Position numbers and translations under genes: made by a program. This document shows positions 36,801 through 45,505 of a DNA stretch of 46,500 nt, piece after piece. The notes beneath the pieces are model-generated. The model had not been told where the DNA came from. It was given only the letters and a program-made list of their open reading frames with translations, and did no database searches. How positions within the stretch are numbered: position 1 is the first letter of the stretch; each line of letters starts with the position of its first letter. The stretch is from Mesostigma viride. Lineage: Eukaryota > Streptophyta > Mesostigmatophyceae > Mesostigmatales > Mesostigmataceae. Location: positions 1,767,109 to 1,813,608 of the forward strand of contig RPFO01000104.1 in assembly GCA_009746045.1 (NCBI GenBank). The letters are read 5' to 3'.

Positions 36801-39800
36801 GGCGGGCGGGGCGGGGCGGGGCGGGGCGGGGCGGGGCGGGGCGGGGCGGGGCGGGGCGGGGCGGGGCGGGGCGGGCGGGGCGGGGCGGGGCGGGGCGGGG
36901 CGGGGCGGGCGGGCGGGGCGGGGCGGGGCGGGGCGGGGCGGGGCGGGGTGGGGTGGGAGATAATTGGGCGGAGGCATCTATGGTGCATGTGGTTGGTCCC
37001 TGGTCCCTGGGGTGGATAGTATTCCCTTGCCTCTGACCTGCAAGCTGGGCGACGGAATTGGTAGATGCGCAAGCCCAAGGAAGAGGTAGATAGTCCCTCA
37101 ATCTCTCCTTGTGGTGTTACGTGCTAAAGACCATATCTGTTCGCTAGGCTTTTGGAAAAGTGAGTCATTTCCCCGTTTTTTTGGTCCTATGACCCCGACG
37201 GCCAGATGTGCAAGCTGTGCTCAATAGGTAGGTGTCCTTGGATAGGTGATAGGTGTCCTGCTCTTTCCTAAGCTCATATCCGGTTCCCACGTTTGTTATC
37301 CCTTCCACACACTGTCGCTATGATATTGGTTTCATTCTCTTGCCACAGATTGTTGCCAGCGAGTCTAAGTCTTTTTCTTCCATTTTCCCTAACATATTGG
37401 TTACAATTCCAACCCCCATATCTGCAAGCTGGGCCAAAGATTTAGTTCATCCTTTCGTTCCCCATCGCCCTACCCGCCCAATTTTACATCGGCGAGATGG
37501 GCTAACAACGCATTCATTTTTGTTGCTCCTACTGATCTCGTTGTCCCCCCCCCCCCCCGCGAATCTGCAAGCTGGGCTAACGATGAGTTCATTCTCTTAT
37601 CATATTCATGCCCTTGTTCCCCCCAGATCTGCAAGCTGGGCTAACGATGTGTTCATTCTCTTATCATATTCATGCCCCAGATCTGCAAGCTGGGCTAACG
37701 ATGTGTTCATTCTCTTATCATATTCATGCCCTTGTTCCCCCCAGATCTGCAAGTTGGGCTAACGATGTGTTCATTCTCTTATCATATTCATGCCCTTGTT
37801 CCCCCCAGATCTGCAAGTTGGGCGACCGCCCCTTCTCCACCTCGCCCCCCGTGTACGTGGACCGCGGGCTGGGCCTGCTGCCGGTGGTGCAGGCCGAGAT
37901 GATCTGCCGCGAGCTGGAGGTGGAGTTTGTGGAAGTGGCGCGCAACCGGGTGCGTGGGGGCGGCCGCCGGATGTGTTTTTTTTGACATCGTTACATTGTC
38001 AAGGCTTTTGCTGTCTGTTTTGCCATGAAGTCGACACACTGTTCCTACGCACACTATCGTGGGATCAAGTGTTTTGTGTTTGCGCAGCCGCTGTACAAAT
38101 AATAAGAATGCATGTTAGAATATATGTGTTTGTGGGAGGAGGGGGGACAGGGACGGGGGGGCTGGCTGGGTGCATGTGTGCAGGCATTCCGTGGCCCAGA
38201 TGAATTAGACAACCTTATGCTTAACATATACTTGTTCCTTGTCCGCTAGCGCTGTGTTAGGCTGGTGTTTGGTGGCTCTTTAATTAAAGAGCCCTAGACA
38301 CCGTATTCTGTTGTCTTGTGGGCGCGGGTTGCGGCGTTTTCTACTTTCTGCCTTGCATGTGCGCTGGTCCCATAGTCCTGGTCTGCTCGGTCAGCTACTT
38401 TTCTTCCCTCTTGCTAACTACTGCTGCCGTTTCATCTGCTCGATGTTCAATGGGCTGCTGTTCTTAATTCTTAATCCTTGTTCTCAGTTCTTTCAAGTCT
38501 TTCCATGGGCAACCCGGCTTCCCCCTCCCCCCTTTCTAAAAAATGCTTCGGTTCTTTTTGCTTGGCCCCTCGCACATGCTGCTGTTCTTTATCCTGGCAG
38601 TCAATGGGCAACCAGCTGGTGCGGTGCATCCAGAGCGCGCTGCAGAGCGACGCCGCGCTGTCCCTCGCCAAAAAGATCGCGAACGCGGCCCCGGCCCTCA
38701 TCGGGTCGGTGTCGGGCAACTACGTGTGCACGCGCCTGCTACGGTGAGGCTCCTCTACCTATCGTGATTATCAACAATATATGGTGTTTGTGCACAGTAT
38801 TCGTCAGTATTTAGTACACGGCGCATCATTTCGTTGGCCCCTGTGCTCCATAGGGTCCAGCAAGGGCAACTTGATGTGCCCAATACTGGTCTGGTGTGGC
38901 ACGGCTCTTGTGCCCTCTTCCTATCTGTGCTTCTTATCTTGTGCCTCCTGTTCTTCCTATCTTGTGCCTTCTTCCTATCCGTGCTTCTTATCTTGTGCCT
39001 CCTGTTCTTCCTATCTTGTGCCTTCCCTATCTATGCCATGCTTCTTTCGTCTATGCTTGTATGCGCCATACATCATAAGTATGTGGTTTTACCCGTCACC
39101 CCCCTTGGCATTGATGATACCGTACTTGCGAGCTGTCCAACCGGCGGATGCACGACATGCAAGGCAAGGCGAAGATTATCTCACCCTTCAGTCATGGTGT
39201 TGGCATACATCAATGTATGAAACGGCACAAGCAGCTGTTTCTTGCGTGGTAAAATTCTCTCAGCTCGCCCCAGGCTGCCCAACCTGGCAGACGACAGGGC
39301 ATTCTCGTTCTGCATGACATGCCCCGACGCTGTTATATGGCCACGTTACGTACTTCTCCCCCCCCCCCCCCCCAAATGCTGTCCAACCTGGAGGTGCGCG
39401 AGATGCACGGCTCAGCATGTGTACATCGTGGCTGTCTCATGACATTGACGTCGACTTATAAAATGTCACAACCCATCCTTGAACCCCCAAACCCCCAGCC
39501 TGGCGAACCTGGAGGTGCGCGAGATCTCGGTCATCTTCCTCAAACGGCTGCGCGGCCACGTCGGGCGGCTGATGAAGGACCTGGCCAAGCATGGCTACCG
39601 CCTAGCGCACGCGCTCATCGTGGCCGAGAGCTTCTGCCAAGGTACCTTGATGGCACCGGGAATCACGCAAAGGGTTGAAAGAGGTTTCACACACCATGAT
39701 GATCACAACATGGCCGAGAGCCCCTCTGCCAAGGTACCTTGTTACGATTTCGCCACGTTCACGAAACAATGCGCAACTGTTTGGTCACGCGTTTTGTTGA

Positions 39801-42800
39801 CGCAGTGTGCACAAAACCTGCCTGCTGCAAGTAGGTATGTTGGGCTGGGAAGCGACCTGATGTCGTTAGGTTTCGTGATCTCTGCACTCGCACGATGTGC
39901 AACGAAACAGCTGCGCACTGTTTCGTTCACTGCCGGGCCAACTCGGCATCACGCGTGAAAGGTGCGGACAGTTGGGGATTGTTCTGGATCCATACATGAG
40001 AACATGACAATATAATAATATATATATATATATAATAGGATCCTTGTTGAGGACGGCATGCGGTCGGGCCACCATGTCAGCTTCAGGCTTCACAAGTAGC
40101 ATGGCATCAACTAGGGGAGCATCAACCTGGTAGCGTCAACGTTGGTAAGCCTGGGAAACCTATTGTGCCAGAGCACCATGTGGCTAAGGGCAGGCAGTGG
40201 GGCCATCATCTCACCTAGAAAACAAGACGTGGATGCATTTGAAAGGGCTTCCTTTTTAAGAGGGCATACCTACCTGTTGTAGTATCTGAGTACCCGATTA
40301 CCGATCATCTTCCCTGCCCGCGTTTTGACTGTGTTCTTATCCTTATGCTCACCCTGTCCTGATTCCTTAATCAAGCCCCTTGTCATTAGTAAACCTATCC
40401 TCTTCTCGACATGTAAATCCTGACTTGCGGTCCCCCACCAGGAATGGACGGCGTGGGCCGCGGCGAGGTGATTGACGAGATCATGGTTGAGGATGTGCTG
40501 GCGGTGGTGTTGCACGGCGTGTCGCCCGAGGTGCTGGAGGGCATTGTCAACGGCATCAGCGTGCTGGACGACCGCCAGTAAGTAACCATGTTGGGTGCTC
40601 GACGGCCGCCAGTAAGTTACCATGTTGGGTGCTGGACGGGTGCCAGCAAGTTGAGTGCTGAGTGCTGAGTGCTGAGTGTCGAGTGCTGGAAGACTGACAG
40701 GAAATTAGCATGTGGCATCCTCCGTCATTGTCGCTCGTGGCATGGCTCTCTCTTGCCCTGACATTTCTCCCGCTTGGTGTGAATACCCTTGGCGGGGTTG
40801 TTGATCCTGGTCATCTCCCCTCCGCCACCATCCTCTTACTCCCCGCCCCCGGCCCTTTTCCTCCCCGCCCCCGGCCCTTACCCCCCCCCCCCCTATATTA
40901 CCTGCCCGCAGCAAGCTGGCCAACTACCGGCGCCTGATCGAGAGCACCTTCCCTGGCCAGTTTGATGTGGTGCTGGGTGCGATACGTGCGCGGCTCGAGG
41001 ACCCCTCCACGCTGAGCGGGATCGTGCACTCCGGGAGCGGGTCTGGTATCCAGCAAGGGGCGACAGGTGGCGGCGGCCTGTTGGCCGCGGGCGCAAAGCA
41101 CAGTAGTAATAGCGGCATGGGCGGTGGTACCGTTGGTAGTAGTGCTAGTAATGCTAGTAATGTTAGTAGTGGCGCGATGCCCTGGAGCCAGATGTCGCCC
41201 TTCACGCAGGACTTCTACCTGAGCGGGGGCGCCGGCGCGGCCAGGGCGCCCGCCGATAGCGGCCCAGGGTTTCAGGGAGGCGGCCCGGCCGAGTACAGCG
41301 AGGCGTTTCCGTTGTTTGGCGTGGGCATGGCGCAGCCGGGGGCGCAGCAGGCCGCGCCGCCCCAGCCACATTTCCCCTTTGAGATCGCGGCGGCCAAAAA
41401 GGGGGCGGTGGCAAATGGGGGCAGTGGCCAGGAAAAAGATAAAAACAGCGTGGCGGGGGCAGGCGGGAGTGTGGGGGTGGGGCTGGCGGTGTTACTGCAA
41501 GGACAGCCGCCCTTGCCACCAGGGCAACCGCCCTTGCCACCAGGGCAACCGCCCTTGCCACCAGGCCAGCCGCCCTTGCCACCAGGGCAACCGCCCTTGC
41601 CACCAGGCCAGCCGCCGTTACCAGCGGGCCAGCCGCCCGTACCCCAGGGGCTGCCTAATGGTTACCACAAGGGTGCTGAGGCCAGTAAAAGCGTGCAAGA
41701 ACAGCCGCAAGAATTACAACAGCAACCACAACAGCAACCACAACAGCAACAACAGCAGCAACAAGAGGTGAGCATTGCATGGCTTCCTTCTATGTCTCCC
41801 ATGTAGTAGGCTTCAATGCAATGAATGACCTCGTCGTTTTTTAAATTTCTTATTGTCGTCATCGTGAATCCCCTGCCTCTCGTCTCCCATTTAGCCTTCT
41901 TCATTTATGTGAGCGTTTATAAGTCTTCATCCTATATGTAAGTATTGAAGCAGTTCATGTGAAGGTTCAACTTATGGTTGGACATACGGATCTTTCTCTA
42001 GTAAAATACTATGATTATTATAGTACTTTGTTGTATATTAGAGACTTATGATTGGACGTAGCGTTCATTCATTCTCTCATTGATTGATGCACTTTCCCTA
42101 TTGCACTTTCCCTATTGCACTTGCCCTACTGCACTTGCCCTACCGCACTTGCCCTATTGCGCAGGCCACCGCGGCATCCCCCGCGTCGCCTGCCTCCTCG
42201 GCCGCAGGTGCTGAGGCCGGCGCTGCAAAGGCCGCAGAGGTACCAAAGAAAAAGCCGGCGCCCTACAATCCGCTGCGTCGGGGGGCGGCCGCAACACCCG
42301 CGCAGCCACCCCCGCTTCCGGCCAATGCCCCGCCGCTTCCAAAGCCCCCCTTGCTCCCGGTACGTTCTCAATGGCAGATGTATTATAAATAAGTTTGTAA
42401 CTGCAGATGTATTATAAATAAGTTTGTAACTGCAGATGTATTATAAATAAGTTTGTAACTGCAGATGTATTAAATTATACTGTGGTGTAAAAGCTTTCAT
42501 CCTGCGACCGAGCCGGAGTCATGTAGCTGGCGCTTGCCGTATAGTACCGGTGGGTAGCCAGTCCTCAAGGCCTGCGAATCCGTCCTAGAATGGTCCTTGG
42601 CTCCGCAATTGAGATGCGCATGCGCACGACTATCCCAGAAGATAAGGACGGGGGGGGGGGGGGGGGGGGGGCATTTATGTATGCATGGAGGGTTGACGAG
42701 GCCATGGAGCGCGGCGCGGGCAGGGGCATAAGGGTAGGCATGTGGGGGGGGGTTGTGGGGGGCATTGCAGGGAGAATGTGGGGGGATTGTGTGTGGGGGG

Positions 42801-43582
42801 AGTGTGGCGTGTGGATGTGGGGGGGTCTTGCTAAGGGTGCCGAAGCATATGCGCATGTGGATGCAGGGTTGCGTGGGGGGGGGGGGGCAGGTGCTTGTTC
42901 CCTGAGCGGTTCTCTTTCGGATGATGGATGCCCAGTGGCGAACTTGTTGCGTATCCATTAGTATACGAACATCCTAAACCTCAGTGTCGCAAGTGCTAAT
43001 CGTTCAGTATTCGGACTGCGGTAGCACGGGCTTCCACGTCAGTTCCATGTATCTTGTATTTTTGTTCAGACTCCTTACTGGGTGTGGTGTTGTGCCATGC
43101 CCAGTAACTCGCTCTCACAACGTTTCATGTCCAACGTTCCATGACTTCTTTGTCCTCCCCCCCCCAAAAAATTCCTACCCCATGTATTCGTACGACGCGT
43201 ATTATCCTACCACGTGTCCCCATTGGGGATCGCCAGCCTCTACCGCAGCCTCCGGCCCTGCCCAGCATCCCCCCGCCCCCGCTCCCGCAAGCTGCCTCGG
43301 GGGCGGGCACCTCCCAAGGAGGTGGGGCTGCAGCTACCGAGACGGACCTGGCGTCGCGGCTGGAGGACCTGCTGCTCCCTGGGGGCGACCGAGGGGCGGC
43401 CGCCAGCGCAGGCGGGGCGGTAACAGCTGGCGCGCAGCAAGGGGAGGCCAGCGGGGCACAAGCGTCAGCAGGAGGCAAGTTGCTATGTGCGGTGGCAGTT
43501 TGGTACGGTGGTGTGTCTGGGCGTTGTTATGTGCGGTGGTGGTACAAACCATTTCTTACTATATTTGCGAGAATAAGATCTC

Positions 43583-43650
<68 letters not shown>

Positions 43651-44201
43651 TGTGTGTGTGTGTCTGCCACACACACATGCATTCGTCACGAGTTGGAATT
43701 TTGAGGAGGCTTACCAAGGTGTATGCCGACAACTGTATTGCATCGATCTCCTATATACCTGCAGGGGCGGCGCCAGCGGCACCACAGGGGGCCCCCGCGC
43801 CAGCAGCCGCCCCCGGGGCGGCGCCTCGCAACCCACCCCAACCGGCTCAACCCCCTCAGCCGCCGATGCCGATGCCGGAGGGGATGGCTGCCTACTACGC
43901 CCCCGGTGCGATGGGGGTACCCCGGCCGCCTATGCACATGGCGCCACCCATGCCGCCATACGCCCCCCAGGGCTACATGGCGATGCCTCCGCCGATGGGG
44001 ATCTACAACCCGCAACAAATGGGCTACAACCCGCACATGCAGCAGCCGCCGCAGCAGCCATACGCGCCGGGCATGTACGCGCCGCCGCCGTACGGCATGA
44101 TGCCGCCGCCGTACTCGGATGGCCAGCTCGCAGGCCAGCCTGCGTACTACCCGGGGTACGCCCCCTGGATGGCGGGCCCCGGGCATCCTGGGTGGCGGTG
44201 A
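27737..44201 (+). CDS. RING finger + PUF-like repeat protein with Pro/Gln-rich tail (16-exon model)
   Basis: Exons: 27737-27880, 29017-29153, 30969-31124, 32842-33103, 34340-34495, 35468-35530, 35770-35862, 36499-36546, 37809-37949, 38601-38743, 39499-39641, 40442-40577, 40912-41767, 42165-42359, 43237-43486, 43765-44201. They sum to 3,360 bases (1,119 residues) with matching phases. A C3HC4 RING lies in exons 1-2. Exons 4-11 carry about seven segments that resemble PUF helices ([66 protein letters not shown]). The tail holds QPPLPPG repeats, poly-Gln and a Met/Pro/Tyr-rich end. The inferred role is an RNA-binding ubiquitin ligase. PUF domains normally have eight repeats. The 3' ends of exons 7 and 15 are uncertain. 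The model could prove to be two genes split between exons 3 and 4. Confidence 0.6.
29017..29153 (+). CDS. RING-PUF gene, exon 2: end of RING finger
   Basis: Supplies the last Cys pair (HCPFCRQ) needed to close the C3HC4 RING, then a linker. Acceptor TTGCAG, donor GTGCGG in phase 2. Confidence 0.78.
29218..30052. repeat. 63-base minisatellite, about 13 copies
   Basis: Unit GGTGGTGGGTGGGGTGCTG, then GTTTGATGAGCTGCGC and a GATAGCTGGTGAAGGACAA end. It fills intron 2 of the RING-PUF gene. As 63 is divisible by 3, it gives long artefact frames on both strands. Confidence 0.93.
30282..30448 (+). repeat. G-rich heptamer array (GGGTAGT/GGGGTAG)n
   Basis: About 23 seven-base units change from GGGTAGT to GGGGTAG part way. 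The transcribed strand carries regularly spaced G runs, a strong G-quadruplex pattern. Intron 2 of the RING-PUF gene. Confidence 0.93.
30969..31124 (+). CDS. RING-PUF gene, exon 3: Ala/Gly-rich linker
   Basis: Open only in the phase demanded by exon 2. Encodes [18 protein letters not shown] and an Ala/Gly/Val-rich stretch. Donor GTAGGT, phase 2. No domain is recognised. Confidence 0.55.
31372..31575. repeat. 40-base minisatellite, five copies
   Basis: Unit AATGCTGC, then ATACAGTAAATGGTATAG and TAATAGTAATAG. Intron 3 of the RING-PUF gene. Confidence 0.92.
31730..32660 (+). repeat. 36-base pyrimidine-rich minisatellite, about 25 copies
   Basis: Unit GCCGCACTCTGCCCCCATCG then CGCTGGTTACTTGTCT. 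It stands in intron 3, ending about 180 bases before the acceptor CTGCCCCCAG of exon 4, which the unit resembles. Twelve-residue open frames are artefacts. Confidence 0.93.
32842..33103 (+). CDS. RING-PUF gene, exon 4: first PUF-like repeat
   Basis: Encodes [18 protein letters not shown], a charged helix, and [16 protein letters not shown]. The last lines up residue for residue with the first-repeat helix pattern of PUF proteins (H-x-x-E-x-S ... Q). Acceptor CCCAG, donor GTGTGA, phase 0. Confidence 0.8.
33801..34258. mobile_element. Inverted-repeat element (MITE-like)
   Basis: A perfect 32-base inverted repeat (CAATTGACGCTATTGGCGAG... at the left, its complement at 34227-34258) bounds about 390 bases. 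Inside, a GCAATCGA(C/T)AGATCTC motif is duplicated at about 33882 and 34072. Superfamily unclear. Intron 4 of the RING-PUF gene. Confidence 0.65.
34340..34495 (+). CDS. RING-PUF gene, exon 5: second PUF-like repeat
   Basis: 52 codons: [18 protein letters not shown], then [17 protein letters not shown]. Asn-Phe-x-x-Gln in GNFVMQ matches the PUF triad that reads U (Asn/aromatic/Gln). Donor GTGCGTGG, phase 0. Confidence 0.8.
34753..34784. repeat. Interstitial telomere tract (CCCTAAA)n
   Basis: About four units of the plant/green-algal telomere repeat, one with a C for T change. The same 10 bases, CAGTAGTTGC, flank it on both sides (34743-34752 and 34785-34794). Confidence 0.85.
35468..35530 (+). 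CDS. RING-PUF gene, exon 6
   Basis: 21 codons ending [10 protein letters not shown], phase 0 both sides. Acceptor TTATCAG, donor GTGCGTGG. Confidence 0.7.
35770..35862 (+). CDS. RING-PUF gene, exon 7 (3' end uncertain)
   Basis: Opens [20 protein letters not shown], likely another PUF-like helix pair. The donor GTATAT at 35863 keeps phase 0, but GT sites at 35840 and 35847 are possible. A small extra exon at about 36099-36131 cannot be excluded. Confidence 0.55.
36499..36546 (+). CDS. RING-PUF gene, exon 8: PUF-like repeat
   Basis: 16 codons, [16 protein letters not shown], a clear PUF helix 2 pattern (D-x-H-G-x-x-V-x-x-x-L). Acceptor CCCACAG, donor GTACGTGG. Confidence 0.72.
36693..36953 (+). 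repeat. (GGGGC)n array
   Basis: About 50 pentamers with occasional GGGC shortenings, G-rich on the transcribed sense. Intron 8 of the RING-PUF gene. Arg/Pro/Ala and Gly/Ala open frames are artefacts. Confidence 0.97.
37037..37830 (+). repeat. Array of about eight copies of the exon 9 3' splice region
   Basis: Copies of (AT)CTGCAAGCTGGGC stand at about 37037, 37203, 37420, 37562, 37627, 37681, 37745 and 37809 (the real exon). The last five lie 54-64 bases apart, and three of the decoys are preceded by the same CCCCAG acceptor. Confidence 0.9.
37809..37949 (+). CDS. RING-PUF gene, exon 9
   Basis: 47 codons, [18 protein letters not shown] to [12 protein letters not shown]. Phase 0 both sides, donor GTGCGTGG. 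It differs from the upstream decoys in reading GGC GAC where they read GGC TAA. Confidence 0.8.
38601..38743 (+). CDS. RING-PUF gene, exon 10: two PUF-like helices
   Basis: Encodes [14 protein letters not shown] and [15 protein letters not shown]. Donor GTGAGG in phase 2. Confidence 0.8.
39499..39641 (+). CDS. RING-PUF gene, exon 11: PUF-like helix
   Basis: Encodes [18 protein letters not shown] and [19 protein letters not shown]. Acceptor CCCCAG, donor GTACCT, phase 1. Confidence 0.78.
40442..40577 (+). CDS. RING-PUF gene, exon 12
   Basis: Encodes [20 protein letters not shown] and [20 protein letters not shown], helical and acidic. Acceptor CACCAG, donor GTAAGT, phase 2. Confidence 0.78.
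40912..41767 (+). CDS. RING-PUF gene, exon 13: Pro/Gln-rich region
   Basis: Starts with the last helical segment ([25 protein letters not shown]). It becomes Gly/Ser-rich, then has about eight QPPLPPG heptads (about 41506-41640) and a poly-Gln end. Donor GTGAGC, phase 0. Confidence 0.75.
42086..42164 (+). repeat. Repeated pyrimidine tract at exon 14 acceptor
   Basis: Five tandem copies of TTGCACTTGCCCTA-like units run up to the acceptor GCGCAG. Confidence 0.8.
42165..42359 (+). CDS. RING-PUF gene, exon 14
   Basis: 65 codons, Ala/Pro-rich with [15 protein letters not shown], a possible nuclear or RNA-contact basic patch. Phase 0 both sides, donor GTACGT. Confidence 0.65.
42371..42475. repeat. 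29-base tandem repeat, four copies
   Basis: Unit GCAGATGTATTATAAATAAG then TTTGTAACT, at the start of intron 14. Confidence 0.9.
43237..43486 (+). CDS. RING-PUF gene, exon 15 (ends uncertain)
   Basis: Pro-rich start, then [16 protein letters not shown] and an Ala/Gly/Gln stretch. The acceptor could also be at 43248. The donor at 43487 is chosen because it gives the phase exon 16 needs. Confidence 0.5.
43576..43673. repeat. (CT)n-(GT)n microsatellite
   Basis: Adjacent CT and GT dinucleotide runs in intron 15. Confidence 0.95.
43765..44201 (+). CDS. RING-PUF gene, exon 16 and stop
   Basis: Encodes a Pro/Ala stretch, then a Met/Pro/Tyr/Gln/Gly-rich end ([20 protein letters not shown]) and TGA. 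This low-complexity, prion-like composition is common in RNA-granule proteins. Confidence 0.75.
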
Positions 44202-44270
44202 TGTGCGAAAAAATGAAACTTTTTGGTTGGAAAGGAGCCGGGTTTGTTTGGTGGGGTCCAAAGGATCCGT

Positions 44271-44279
44271 TGTAATAAA
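44271..44279 (+). terminator. Polyadenylation signal TGTAA overlapping AATAAA
   Basis: TGTAATAAA lies 70 bases past the stop codon. TGTAA is the usual 3' end signal in green algae, and AATAAA is the general eukaryotic one. Confidence 0.6.
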
Positions 44280-45075
44280 TTTTAGGTCCGGCTCACAGTG
44301 AACATCAAGCAGGTATTTGGTCAAGGCATGGCGAGCCTTGCGTGTCCTACATGGCAATACGGGCAGGTGGATTGACAAAAATTGTCTCAGTATTTGAAAG
44401 ATGCTTCCTTGTCGCGTCTAAGTTTGGGCAGTTTATTTTGATATCAAGGTTTCTGGTAGAAGATGTTCTTGTTTCAAGAGTTATTTATAGGATGCTTGTG
44501 CTTTGATTGCTCGTGGTAGCTAACTCAGAAGAGAGTAAACGCAGTTGATAGAATGTTTTTGCCCACGAGACAACAAGCCAAGGCCTGAGATAGTGACTGC
44601 GCAGGCTGGTAAGGAGCGGTTGAAGCCTGCCTTTTTGCTATCCAGATTTCCTGCTCAACTAGTTGAGATCTGGTTTACTACTTTGAAATGAAACGTGCCA
44701 ACCCAAAGGGAGGCGCGCTTGTTAATTAATTAAACGCGCGCTCCTGTTGGGGAGTCACGGAGTACTTACCGCGATGAATGGATGGGTGGACAAACAATCC
44801 TGCCGGTTCTATGTCGATCTAATGCCTAAACAAACAAACCAAGGGACATGCCACGTAGCAGGTATTGCCAAGCTCTAGCGGTCAGGCGGGGCGTTCTTAC
44901 GGTGCCGAGAGACGCGCTTCTTCCGGCCCCTGGGGGGGGGGCGCTATGGAGAACCCACTATTATAAAAATGAGAGCCCAGAAATTCATTGAGGCCGGCAT
45001 TAGTTAACACGTGGCGTCCATGAGGAATTGTTGTCTCACGACCCGGGGCTTTCCCACTTGAGGATACTGATTTCG
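44280..45075. other. No gene seen
   Basis: Intergenic sequence. A TTAATTAATTAA block with GGGGAGTCACGGAG downstream (about 44720-44764) recurs near 45386-45427 and, in looser form, near 34970-35015. Confidence 0.4.
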
Positions 45076-45087
45076 ATTGTCGTGCAT

Positions 45088-45383
45088 AAGTAAGTAAGTG
45101 AGTGAGTGAGTGAGTGAGTGAGTGAGTGAGTGAGTGAGTGGGTGGGTGGGTGGGTGGGTGGGTGGGTGGGTGGGTGGGTGGTGGGTGGGTGGGTGGGTGG
45201 GTGGGTGGGTGGGTGGGTGGGTGGGTGGGTGGGTGGGTGGGTGGGTGGGTGGGTGGGTGGGTGGGTGGGTGGGTGGGTGGGTGGGTGGGTGGGTGGGTGG
45301 GTGGGTGGGTGGGTGGGTGGGTGGGTGGGTGGGTGGGTGGGTGGGTGGGTGAGTGAGTAAGTAAGTAAGTAAGTAAGTAAGTA
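45088..45383. repeat. (GAGT)n-(GGGT)n-(AAGT)n array
   Basis: AAGT/GAGT units flank a long GGGT core on both sides, with one 3-base unit near 45179. Confidence 0.95.
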
Positions 45384-45505
45384 ATTAATGAATTAGACTC
45401 GTGCTCCCGTAGGGGAGTCACGGAGCATTAACCCCGATGGATGGATGGATGGGTGCAAACAGTCCTACCGGTCTAATCTATCTACATCAGCTACCTACAA
45501 CATCT

